Both the position numbers and the translations under genes were made by a program. A stretch of 64,000 nt of DNA from Aureibaculum sp. 2308TA14-22 (GTDB lineage Bacteria > Bacteroidota > Bacteroidia > Flavobacteriales > Flavobacteriaceae): positions 186,001-250,000 of the forward strand of contig NZ_JBEWXT010000001.1 of NCBI RefSeq assembly GCF_040538665.1. Direction: 5' to 3'. Positions 1 through 6,758 of the stretch are shown piece after piece. Under the pieces are notes generated by a model. That model worked only from the letters and a program-made list of their open reading frames with translations. It was not told the origin of the DNA and searched no databases. Within the stretch, counting starts at the first letter, position 1, and every line of letters starts with the position of its first letter.

Positions 1-228
1 ATTACCGCTTATCGTGATGATTTAAACAAAATTTTAAACGGCAAACCTTTTAGAACTATGTTGCATGAAGATATTATTAGCGAATTGGATGCTTCTGCAA
101 AATTGTTTAATGTGTTAATTATTAAAACAGATTTGGCAATTCCATACACGTCAGTATTCTTTCAGTTAGAATGTGGGTATTGGAATGGTGATTCAGAAGC
201 GGAGTTAAGAGAAGTTTTAAAGGAGTAA
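1..228 (+). CDS. C-terminal part of an unknown protein (5' end outside window)
   Basis: An open frame runs from base 1 to a TAA stop at 226-228, giving 75 residues of a protein whose start lies before the window. The tail contains a hydrophobic strand (NVLIIKTDLAIPYTSVFF) followed by LECGYW and a charged helix. I do not recognise the family and find no catalytic motif. It reads in the same direction as the Nudix gene that starts 12 bases later, so the two may be cotranscribed. Coding is supported by the uninterrupted frame and residue composition only. Confidence 0.6.
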   Translation: MTAYRDDLNKILNGKPFRTMLHEDIISELDASAKLFNVLIIKTDLAIPYTSVFFQLECGYWNGDSEAELREVLKE

Positions 229-240
229 GTAAGATTAACC

Positions 241-801
241 ATGGATGAATTAATTGATATTCTAGATGAGCAAGGAAATATTACAGGGAAAACCTGTATG
301 AAGTCCGAAGCTCATAAAAAAGGGATTTGGCACCATTGTATCCATGTTTGGTTGTATACTATAAACGGAGAGGTTTTAATTCAGAAAAGAATTGTTTCTA
401 AAGATACGTTTCCTAATAGGTGGGATGTTTCCGTTGCGGGACATATTCGGGCAGGAGAAGATATTCTTTTAGCAGCTCAAAGAGAAGTATTTGAAGAATT
501 AGGTATTAAAGTTGAGTTGAGTGATTTGAATTTTACAGGAAATTTTAAAACAGATATTAAACATAATGAGTTTCTATTAGATAGAGAATATCATCATGTT
601 TATATTTCAGAACTAACGTTACCAATTGAGGAGCTAAATATACAATTGGAAGAAGTTTCAGAAATTAAACTTATACCTATTTCAAATTTAAATGAAACCC
701 TAATTAATAAAAATCTAGAACATCAGTTTGTGCCCTATGAACGAAATTATTTTAATATGGTCTTTGAGGCTATTAAAAACTTTATTTTCTTACAAACGTA
801 A
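241..801 (+). CDS. NUDIX hydrolase, IPP isomerase-like / YfcD subfamily
   Basis: The 186-residue protein carries a complete Nudix box at residues 67-89 (G-x5-E-x7-REVFEELGI), the Mg-binding loop-helix that cleaves nucleoside diphosphates linked to another group. The opening MDELIDILDEQGN and the HHCIHVWLY strand resemble the YfcD/isopentenyl-diphosphate isomerase-like branch. True isomerases need further conserved Cys and Glu residues that I cannot confirm, so the substrate is unknown. It is probably cytoplasmic, with no signal peptide. It follows the truncated upstream gene by 12 bases and is followed by about 375 bases without a gene. The family is clear; the substrate is not. Confidence 0.88.
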   Translation: MDELIDILDEQGNITGKTCMKSEAHKKGIWHHCIHVWLYTINGEVLIQKRIVSKDTFPNRWDVSVAGHIRAGEDILLAAQREVFEELGIKVELSDLNFTGNFKTDIKHNEFLLDREYHHVYISELTLPIEELNIQLEEVSEIKLIPISNLNETLINKNLEHQFVPYERNYFNMVFEAIKNFIFLQT

Positions 802-1140
802 TATCAATAAATGCTTGTTTAAATATAAGATACCTATTCAGTTACCTATTCAAATTGTTAAAAACTATTTAATTCAACGTTAGACCCTTATAAAATTATG
901 GGCAGTTCCTCTTTCTCAGTCGATATATAATATTGGCGATAATCTCTACAGTGTAATGTTAATTCTACTATCTTCAGTTAATATTGTTTAAAGGTTTGAA
1001 AAAGGAATGTTTTGAGATAGTATTGACTCCTTATTGTGGTTTATACAATGAAATATCAAATCGTATCAAATGATAGAATTTAAAATGACCAGTTAAAAAT
1101 AACAAAATGTTGTACCTATGTTGTACCTGAGAACAATCTA
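802..1140. other. Gene-poor stretch beside the tRNA genes
   Basis: I see no convincing coding sequence here. It holds two short direct repeats: ACCTATTCA at 832-840 and 844-852, and a perfect 11-base tandem ATGTTGTACCT at 1107-1117 and 1118-1128. The latter lies about 50 bases beyond the 3' end of the tRNA-Leu gene, where integrative elements often insert. The 62-codon minus-strand frame over 1031-1219 runs through the tRNA and terminator and is not a gene. Confidence 0.5.
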
Positions 1141-1172
1141 AAAAAGAAAACCCAGACGAAAGTCTAGGTTTT
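1141..1172 (-). terminator. Rho-independent terminator after the tRNA-Leu/Gly pair
   Basis: On the minus strand an 11-bp stem (1147-1157 with 1162-1172, one G-U pair, 4-base loop) is followed by a T-rich run. It starts four bases beyond the tRNA-Leu 3' end, so it should end transcription of the two minus-strand tRNAs. Confidence 0.85.
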
Positions 1173-1176
1173 ATAG

Positions 1177-1262
1177 TACTCGAGATGGGACTTGAACCCA
1201 TACGGACATTACTGTCCACTGGATTTTAAGTCCAGCGTGTCTACCAATTCCACCACTCGAGC
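1177..1262 (-). tRNA. tRNA-Leu (anticodon UAA)
   Basis: The minus strand folds as an 86-base class II tRNA. The acceptor stem GCTCGAG pairs with CTCGAGT (a G-U at the first pair), with discriminator A. The anticodon stem CTGGA/TCCAG closes the loop CTTAAAA, giving anticodon TAA. A long variable arm (TGGACAGTAATGTCCGT) and a GGTTCAAGTCC T-arm are present. The CCA end is not encoded. It lies downstream of tRNA-Gly on the same strand, and a terminator follows. Confidence 0.97.
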
Positions 1263-1303
1263 CTTTTGTCATTTGCACGACAAAAAATTGGTATATGTTA
1301 ATG

Positions 1304-1375
1304 AGCGAAAAACGGGATTCGAACCCGCGACCTCCACCTTGGCAAGGTGATGCTCTACCCCTGAGCTACTTTCGC
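1304..1375 (-). tRNA. tRNA-Gly (anticodon GCC)
   Basis: The minus strand folds as a 72-base tRNA: acceptor GCGAAAG pairs with TTTTCGC, the anticodon stem CACCT/AGGTG closes TTGCCAA (anticodon GCC), and the T-arm reads GCGGGTTCGAATCCCGT. Discriminator base is T. The CCA end is not encoded. It is 41 bases upstream of tRNA-Leu and probably in the same transcript. Confidence 0.97.
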
Positions 1376-1518
1376 ATTTTTTAAAGAACAAGGCATTATC
1401 ATCTCAAATGCGAGGGCAAATTTAAGACAATTCTATAAAATGCAAAGCCTTTTTTAATATTTTTTAAAAAGGTTTTGTAAAGTCTAAATTTTACTATGGA
1501 TGGTATTGAATTAATAAA

Positions 1519-1526
1519 TATATTTG
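1519..1526 (+). promoter_or_regulatory. Candidate -7 box for the heme O synthase operon
   Basis: TATATTTG followed by C matches the Bacteroidota -7 consensus TAnnTTTG and lies 20 bases before the ctaB start. No good -33 TTG is seen at the usual spacing, so the call rests on the -7 box alone. Confidence 0.45.
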
Positions 1527-1546
1527 CACCACTTTAGTAATTAATT

Positions 1547-2452
1547 ATGCAGACTTCATTGGGTTCTATTACAAAAAAACAATCCTTTGCAACGGTTTTA
1601 GATGACTTAAAACAATTGACCAAATTTGGGTTGTCAATTAGTGTAGTATTTTCTGCATTAGCTGGGTATTTACTTGCTGCTGAATCCGTACAAATATCAA
1701 CATTGCTTTTATTGGCCGTTGGAGGTTATTTTATGGTTGGGGCTTCAAATGCTTTTAACCAAATTATTGAAAAAGATACCGATAAGTTAATGAAGCGTAC
1801 TATGAACAGGCCTTTGCCTGCTGGCAGAATGTCGGTAAATACGGCAATGATTATTGCCGTTGTTTCAACCATTTTGGGGATTACTATTTTATATATGATA
1901 AACCCTAAAACAGCAATGTTTGGAGCTATTTCAATATTTTTATATACTAGTATTTACACGCCTTTAAAATCCAAAACGCCATTGGTTGTTTTTGTTGGTG
2001 CATTACCAGGAGCCATTCCATTTATGCTAGGCTGGGTGGCGGCAACTGGTAAGTTTGGTATAGAAGCAGGTATGTTATTTATGATTCAATTTTTTTGGCA
2101 ATTCCCACATTTTTGGGCTATTGGATGGTTACAATATGATGAGTATAAAAAAGCGGGATTCAATATGTTACCTACGGGTGAGAAGAATAAAAAAGCTACC
2201 TCGCAAATTGTACTTTACACTATTTGGATGATTATTGTTTCTGTATTTCCTGTATTAAAATTAACGGGAAGTTTATATTTATCTCCAGTTGCGGCAATTT
2301 TAATTTTGATTTCAGGTATAGTAATGTTATACTATGGTGTGAAATTACATAAAAATCAAACGGATAAATTGGCCAGAAAACTAATGTTAGCAAGTGTTTT
2401 GTATATTACACTTATTCAAGTAATTTACGTAATAGATAAATTTTTACATTAA
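1547..2452 (+). CDS. ctaB: Protoheme IX farnesyltransferase (heme O synthase)
   Basis: This integral membrane prenyltransferase adds a farnesyl group to heme B to make heme O, the precursor of the heme A used by aa3-type oxidases. The 301 residues fit the family length. The signature is at residues 68-92: NAFNQIIEKDTDKLMKR followed by TMNRPLPAGR, with the Asp/Asn residues that bind Mg-diphosphate. A second conserved loop, YTPLKSKT, follows a run of membrane helices. The ATG start lies 21 bases after a TAnnTTTG box. The next oxidase gene starts two bases after the stop, so this leads an oxidase assembly operon. Also called cyoE. Confidence 0.95.
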   Translation: MQTSLGSITKKQSFATVLDDLKQLTKFGLSISVVFSALAGYLLAAESVQISTLLLLAVGGYFMVGASNAFNQIIEKDTDKLMKRTMNRPLPAGRMSVNTAMIIAVVSTILGITILYMINPKTAMFGAISIFLYTSIYTPLKSKTPLVVFVGALPGAIPFMLGWVAATGKFGIEAGMLFMIQFFWQFPHFWAIGWLQYDEYKKAGFNMLPTGEKNKKATSQIVLYTIWMIIVSVFPVLKLTGSLYLSPVAAILILISGIVMLYYGVKLHKNQTDKLARKLMLASVLYITLIQVIYVIDKFLH

Positions 2453-2454
2453 AA

Positions 2455-3021
2455 ATGATAATGGAAGCTCAAGTAAAAAGTAGGACTTCAAAACAGATGA
2501 TGTATGTTGCCATCATTAGTATGATAATGATGTTTGCAGGTTTAACAAGTGCCTATGTAATTAGTAGTAATAGGGAAGACTGGGTAACTTTTGATTTGCC
2601 TCAAGGCCTTTACATTAGCACCTTGTTAATTATCTTAAGTAGCGTTACTTATTTTTTAGCAAGAAAAAGTATTCATAAAAATAATAGATTGTTAACAACA
2701 ATTTTTTTAGTATCGACGTTACTATTAGCTATTGGATTTGTCTTTTTTCAAATCGAAGGATTCAACCAATTAAGAGAAGTAGGATTATATTTTACTGGAG
2801 AGGGCAGCGTGGTATCATCATCGTTATTGGTAGCTATTTCGTTTGCTCATTTATTGCATGTTGCGGCCGGACTCATTGTTTTACTAGTTGTGCTTTTTAA
2901 GCATTTGAATAATAAATATAGTGCAGAAAATGCATTGGGATTAGAAGTTGGTGGAATTTTTTGGCATTTTGTAGATTTTTTATGGATTTTCCTGTTTTTA
3001 TTTTTCTATTTCATTACATAA
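2455..3021 (+). CDS. Cytochrome c oxidase subunit III, short form
   Basis: The protein has 188 residues and about five membrane helices (roughly 15-35, 50-68, 77-98, 119-147, 163-187). It ends in GGIFWHFVDFLWIFLF, the conserved last helix of subunit III of heme-copper oxidases (WHFVDxxW). The His-rich stretch AISFAHLLHVAAGLI matches the penultimate family helix. Subunit III stabilises the catalytic core and takes no direct part in electron transfer. An in-frame ATG at 2461 (MEAQVK) is an alternative start. It is the first of two adjacent subunit III genes in this operon and is clearly different in sequence from the second. Confidence 0.88.
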   Translation: MIMEAQVKSRTSKQMMYVAIISMIMMFAGLTSAYVISSNREDWVTFDLPQGLYISTLLIILSSVTYFLARKSIHKNNRLLTTIFLVSTLLLAIGFVFFQIEGFNQLREVGLYFTGEGSVVSSSLLVAISFAHLLHVAAGLIVLLVVLFKHLNNKYSAENALGLEVGGIFWHFVDFLWIFLFLFFYFIT

Positions 3022-3030
3022 TTAATAGTG

Positions 3031-3058
3031 TTGATATCATATAATTTTATATTTTTGC
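3031..3058 (+). promoter_or_regulatory. Candidate internal promoter before the long subunit III gene
   Basis: TTG at 3031-3033 and TATTTTTGC at 3050-3058 are separated by 16 bases and lie 46 bases before the next start. The layout fits the Bacteroidota -33/-7 pattern, with slightly short spacing. Confidence 0.5.
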
Positions 3059-3103
3059 CTATCAACCATTATTTTATAACCAAAATTAACTGATAATTTT
3101 TTT

Positions 3104-4093
3104 ATGGAAGCAACAATTGCTAAAGAAAACACAGAAGGTGACTCTTGGACTGGTGGCGGTAAAAAACCGTTAGGAGCCAGTTATGGTAAAATGATGATGT
3201 GGTTTTTTATCATGTCTGATGCTTTAACTTTTTCAGGATTTTTAGCAGCTTACGGGCTTATGCGTTTTAAATTTATTGACAGCTGGCCTATAGCTGATGA
3301 GGTTTTTACGCACGTACCTTTCATGCATGATGGTCATTACCCAATGTACTACGTAGCTTTTATGACTTTTATCCTAATTTTTTCATCGGTAACTATGGTA
3401 TTAGCAGTTGATGCTGGTCACCAGATGAAAAAAAATAAGGTTATTTTATACATGTTGTTAACTATCATTGGAGGACTGATTTTCTTGGGTTCGCAAGCTT
3501 GGGAGTGGAAGAATTTTATCAACGGAACTTATGGTTCTTTAGTGTTGCAAGACGGTAAAGTTGTTCAGTTTGTTGATGATACAGGCCACCAAATTGCACT
3601 AGAAAATTTTGTTACTAAATCAGCAACAAATGAGAGAGTACCACATACAAGAAGTAATGGATTGTGGTATGTTAAGGATGCTGGAGCATTGCCACCATAT
3701 TCTGTAAATGAAGTTATTGAAAGCTTTAAAAATAGCCCCAATGTAAACCTCAGAACAGAGCAAATAAATTTAGATATTAAGAAAAAAGTTATATTATCTA
3801 AAGAGGAAGCAAATAGGCTTTTAACAAAAGCAAGTAGTGTGGTAAAAGGTGCAAACCTGAAGATTAACGAATACGGTAATACTCTATTTGCTGATTTCTT
3901 TTTCTTTATTACCGGATTTCACGGATTTCACGTTTTTTCAGGAATTTTGATAAATATCATTATTTTCTTTAATGTTATTATTGGTACTTACGAGAGGAGA
4001 GGACATTATGAAATGGTTGAAAAAGTAGGTCTGTATTGGCACTTTGTCGATTTAGTATGGGTATTTGTATTTACATTCTTCTATTTAGTTTAA
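3104..4093 (+). CDS. Cytochrome c oxidase subunit III, long form with hydrophilic insert
   Basis: The 329-residue protein has subunit III landmarks at both ends: GSQAWEW at 129-135, FFITGFHGFHVFSG at 267-280, and the last helix GLYWHFVDLVWVF at 309-321. Between EW and the GFHGFHV helix lies a hydrophilic segment of about 120 residues (about 141-262), where most homologues have a short loop. The insert is rich in charged residues and lacks cysteines, and probably sits outside the membrane. The gene lies between the short subunit III and subunit IV genes. The family is secure; the function of the insert is unknown. Confidence 0.92.
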   Translation: MEATIAKENTEGDSWTGGGKKPLGASYGKMMMWFFIMSDALTFSGFLAAYGLMRFKFIDSWPIADEVFTHVPFMHDGHYPMYYVAFMTFILIFSSVTMVLAVDAGHQMKKNKVILYMLLTIIGGLIFLGSQAWEWKNFINGTYGSLVLQDGKVVQFVDDTGHQIALENFVTKSATNERVPHTRSNGLWYVKDAGALPPYSVNEVIESFKNSPNVNLRTEQINLDIKKKVILSKEEANRLLTKASSVVKGANLKINEYGNTLFADFFFFITGFHGFHVFSGILINIIIFFNVIIGTYERRGHYEMVEKVGLYWHFVDLVWVFVFTFFYLV

Positions 4094-4102
4094 AAAAATA
4101 AT

Positions 4103-4462
4103 ATGGCACACGATCAAGAACACGAACACGAATCGCATGTAGGATTAATTTGGAAAGTCTTCGGATTTTTGTCTCTAGTAACAATTGTTGAGGTAGCTTT
4201 GGGTATTATAAAACCTAAGAGTTTGCACTTGGGTATATTTTTAGGAACGAGTTGGTTAAACTGGATTTTTATTATTTTAACCTTGGTAAAAGCCTACGGA
4301 ATTACTTGGTATTTTATGCATATAAAATATGAAAAAGCGGGTTTACGTAGAGCCGTTGTTTGGACAACTACCTTCCTAATTTGCTATTTAGCAGCTTTAC
4401 TATTAATTGAAGGCGACTATCTTGGCGGTATTTTACAAGAATATACACGTTGGAGCTATTAA
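4103..4462 (+). CDS. Cytochrome c oxidase subunit IV (prokaryotic type)
   Basis: The 119-residue protein has three predicted membrane helices. It begins with a His/Glu-rich tail (MAHDQEHEHESH) and has the subunit IV feature LVKAYGITWYFMHIKYE in helix 2, where KAxxVxxYFMHL is typical. It is a small accessory subunit of bacterial caa3/aa3-type oxidases. It begins nine bases after subunit III, and a strong terminator follows, so it closes the first transcription unit of the oxidase cluster. Confidence 0.85.
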   Translation: MAHDQEHEHESHVGLIWKVFGFLSLVTIVEVALGIIKPKSLHLGIFLGTSWLNWIFIILTLVKAYGITWYFMHIKYEKAGLRRAVVWTTTFLICYLAALLLIEGDYLGGILQEYTRWSY

Positions 4463-4484
4463 TTTAGTTGCAGAATTATAATAT

Positions 4485-4510
4485 AAAGCGGTTGTTAAAC
4501 CGCTTTTTTT
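4485..4510 (+). terminator. Rho-independent terminator after subunit IV
   Basis: A perfect 9-bp stem (AAAGCGGTT, loop GTTA, AACCGCTTT) runs directly into a T run. It separates the oxidase subunit genes from the SCO-type assembly genes. Confidence 0.88.
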
Positions 4511-4560
4511 ATACGTTAAAGAACCGTAATTTTGTGATTTAATAATAAAACTAAATTGGT

Positions 4561-5205
4561 TTGAAGTCTAAGAAGTTTTGGATTTTAGTGGGATTGTTCA
4601 TTATGCCTTTGGTATTCTATATACTATTACTAACAGGTACAAACAACTTTGCCAAGTTACCTGTGTTGAATAAAAGTATTGGTAATGTTACAGATTTCAA
4701 AAACAGTACGGGCACTTCAATTACATTAGATGATAAAATTACCATACTATGTTTTTTAGGAAATGATTTAGGTTCTGTAAAAAACAATGCTCTAAATCTT
4801 AACGAGAAAATCTATAAACACTTTTATAAATTTAAAGATTTTCAATTTGTTGTTGTACTGCAAGAAGGCTCTTCAAGTCAGGTTAGGGAGTTGGTAAAAC
4901 AACTAAAAGTAACAACAGATATGCAAAAGTGGAACTTTGTATATGGTAACCAAAAACAAATTGAAACCCTTTTTAAAAGTTTAAATACAAACCTTGACAT
5001 AGATGCTAATGGATACTCTCCTTACGCTTTTATTATTGATAAAAATAAACATTTACGTGGAAGGACTGATGATGAAGATAATGGATTGATGTACGGTTAT
5101 AATGCCGAAACAGTAGCACCGATTCATGGTAAAATGGTTGACGATGTTAAAGTTCTGATAGCCGAATATAGGCTGGCATTAAAAAAGAACAATAGAGAAA
5201 TTTAA
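4561..5205 (+). CDS. SCO/thioredoxin-fold paralogue lacking the CxxxC copper site
   Basis: The 214-residue protein has an N-terminal membrane anchor (about 6-25) and a periplasmic domain with thioredoxin-like organisation: a strand ITILCFLG at 60-66, a strand FQFVVVLQEG, and AFIIDKNKHLRGRTDDED near the end, which matches the IDKxGxIRGR strand of SCO proteins. The CxxxC loop that binds copper in SCO1 is absent; I see one cysteine (Cys64). The start is a TTG at the head of the frame, preceded by a TAnnTTTG box at 4527-4534. A complete SCO gene follows. I infer an accessory role in oxidase assembly. Confidence 0.7.
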   Translation: MKSKKFWILVGLFIMPLVFYILLLTGTNNFAKLPVLNKSIGNVTDFKNSTGTSITLDDKITILCFLGNDLGSVKNNALNLNEKIYKHFYKFKDFQFVVVLQEGSSSQVRELVKQLKVTTDMQKWNFVYGNQKQIETLFKSLNTNLDIDANGYSPYAFIIDKNKHLRGRTDDEDNGLMYGYNAETVAPIHGKMVDDVKVLIAEYRLALKKNNREI

Positions 5206-5210
5206 TAACC

Positions 5211-5262
5211 AAATGTCAGTTCGAGTTGAGGCTTTTTAGGCGAAGTATCGAGAACTTTTTTA
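5211..5262. repeat. Short intergenic repeat-like element (TCGAG...TCGAGAACTTTT type)
   Basis: The 61-base gap between the two SCO genes contains GTCAGTTCGAG, a spacer, and TATCGAGAACTTTTTT. It resembles the short GTCATTTCGAG/TCGAGAAATC elements scattered between genes in many Bacteroidota genomes. Only one copy of this exact kind is in the window, so the assignment rests on recall of the pattern. Confidence 0.4.
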
Positions 5263-5272
5263 AGAATTGAAA

Positions 5273-5905
5273 ATGAAAAAAACATACATAGGTATAGCAT
5301 TTGTTGTTTTGGTATTCGGTATTTGGGCAGTGCCAAAAATTGTAAATAAATTATCACCACCATCTTTATTAAAGTTTGAAAAAGTGCCTGATTTTGAGTT
5401 TACAAATCAAAATAATAATATTATATCCAATAGTAACTTTAAAGATAAAGTGTATGTAGTAGAGTTTTTCTTTACCTCTTGCCCAACTATTTGCCCAAAA
5501 ATGCATCAAAGTATGCTTAAAATACAAGATGCCTTTTACGGTAATCCAAATTTCGGAATTGCTTCAATAACAATAGATCCAAAAAGAGATACTCCTGAAA
5601 CACTAAAAAAATATTCTGAAAAGCACAATGCAACGTTAAAAAATTGGCATTTTTTAACGGGAGATAAAGATATCATTTACGATTTTTCCAATAATGGTTT
5701 TAAACTATATGCTGGCGAAAATGAAGAAGCCGAAGGTGGCTTTGAACATTCAGGTTTATTTGCTTTAATTGATAAAGATGGTTATATACGATCTAGAACC
5801 ATAACCGTTGGCGAATTTGAAAATCCAATAAAGTTTTATGATGGATTGGATGCTGAACAGGTTCAAATGCTCAAGGAAGACATCAGTATTTTATTAAATG
5901 AATAA
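5273..5905 (+). CDS. SCO1/SenC copper chaperone for cytochrome oxidase
   Basis: SCO proteins deliver copper to, or reduce, the CuA site of oxidase subunit II. This membrane-anchored thioredoxin-fold protein has an N-terminal helix, the copper motif FFFTSCPTICPKM (the CxxxC cysteines are residues 70 and 74 from the ATG), the strand SITIDPKRDTPE, and the conserved His in EHSGLFALID (about residue 159). I chose the ATG at 5273 (MKKTYIG); an in-frame TTG two codons upstream would add only MK. Its stop overlaps the next start by one base, implying coupling to the DUF420 gene. Confidence 0.93.
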   Translation: MKKTYIGIAFVVLVFGIWAVPKIVNKLSPPSLLKFEKVPDFEFTNQNNNIISNSNFKDKVYVVEFFFTSCPTICPKMHQSMLKIQDAFYGNPNFGIASITIDPKRDTPETLKKYSEKHNATLKNWHFLTGDKDIIYDFSNNGFKLYAGENEEAEGGFEHSGLFALIDKDGYIRSRTITVGEFENPIKFYDGLDAEQVQMLKEDISILLNE

Positions 5906-6420
5906 TGAATCAGGTAACAAAAAAATATAATAAATGGATTCTTATTTTGTCAATAGTTATTCCGTTGGTGATTGCAGGATTATTTAAGGTTAAAATTGAT
6001 GTTGACCTACCCATTTTTTTACCGCCAGTTTATGCGACTATAAATGCAATTACGGCAATTTTGTTAATTATTGCAGTTTGGGCAATTAAAAACGGGAAAA
6101 GAGATTTGCACGAGCGTTTGATGAAAACGTCCCTAATCTGTTCCGTGCTTTTTTTGGTAATGTATGTGCTTTATCACATGACATCTGATTCCACTAAATT
6201 TGGTGGGGAGGGAACAGTAAAATATATTTACTTTTTTATTTTATTAACGCACATTTTATTGTCAATTGCAGTAATACCATTTGTTTTAATTACTTATGTT
6301 AGGGCAATAACAGGAGATTTTGAAAAACATAAAAAAATTGCGAAATTTACATTTCCATTATGGTTGTATGTCGCTGTATCGGGAGTTGTTGTTTATCTGA
6401 TGATTTTGCCTTATTATTAA
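5905..6420 (+). CDS. DUF420 family membrane protein (oxidase-linked)
   Basis: The 171-residue protein has about five membrane helices and conserved histidines in helix contexts (LHERLMKTSLICSV, VLYHMTSDSTKFGGEG, LLTHILLSI, FEKHKKIAKFTFPLWLYVAVSG). This is the pattern of DUF420, a family repeatedly found with cytochrome oxidase and SCO genes. Its biochemical role is not established; histidines in the membrane suggest metal or heme handling, which is inference. The ATG overlaps the SCO stop by one base and the next gene starts eight bases after it. Confidence 0.87.
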   Translation: MNQVTKKYNKWILILSIVIPLVIAGLFKVKIDVDLPIFLPPVYATINAITAILLIIAVWAIKNGKRDLHERLMKTSLICSVLFLVMYVLYHMTSDSTKFGGEGTVKYIYFFILLTHILLSIAVIPFVLITYVRAITGDFEKHKKIAKFTFPLWLYVAVSGVVVYLMILPYY

Positions 6421-6428
6421 ATAACTAA

Positions 6429-6647
6429 ATGAAAAAAAACCTATTCATATTATTTTTCTTTATTTCTCAATTAATTTCGGCACAATGTGCAATGTGCAAA
6501 GCTGTTGTAGAATCTGGAGATACTGAAATGGCTGAAGGATTGAATAATGGTATTGTTTATTTAATGGCTTTTCCATACATCTTAGTCGGAGTTGCGGCTT
6601 ATTTTTTATATAAAAAGTGGAAAAAAGGAAAATTAACAGAACAATAA
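6429..6647 (+). CDS. Small CXXC membrane protein of the oxidase assembly operon
   Basis: The 72-residue protein has a cleavable-looking signal (1-19), a CAMCKAVVESG segment placing two cysteines (20 and 23) at the start of the mature chain, a membrane helix at about 43-62 and a basic tail. The layout is an exported CXXC motif anchored by one C-terminal helix. Small proteins with CAMC are common beside DUF420 in Flavobacteriia, from my memory of such operons. A role in copper or thiol handling during oxidase assembly is inference. It is the last gene of the operon. Confidence 0.75.
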   Translation: MKKNLFILFFFISQLISAQCAMCKAVVESGDTEMAEGLNNGIVYLMAFPYILVGVAAYFLYKKWKKGKLTEQ

Positions 6648-6758
6648 GAAGATTTAAGTGTAACAAGTTTTACTTTTGTTCGTCATATATAAAAAATCAA
6701 TAAAATCAACCTTTAGGATTATCTCCATTTTAGATAATGCACAAATAAATATAACCAA

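Noticed and set aside
802-1140. Integrase or prophage remnant next to tRNA-Leu
   Set aside because: Only a short tandem repeat is visible; no recombinase, no matching att repeat, so reported as a weak finding only.
1031-1219. 62-codon minus-strand frame across the terminator and tRNA-Leu
   Set aside because: It runs through the tRNA and its hairpin; no protein-like composition.
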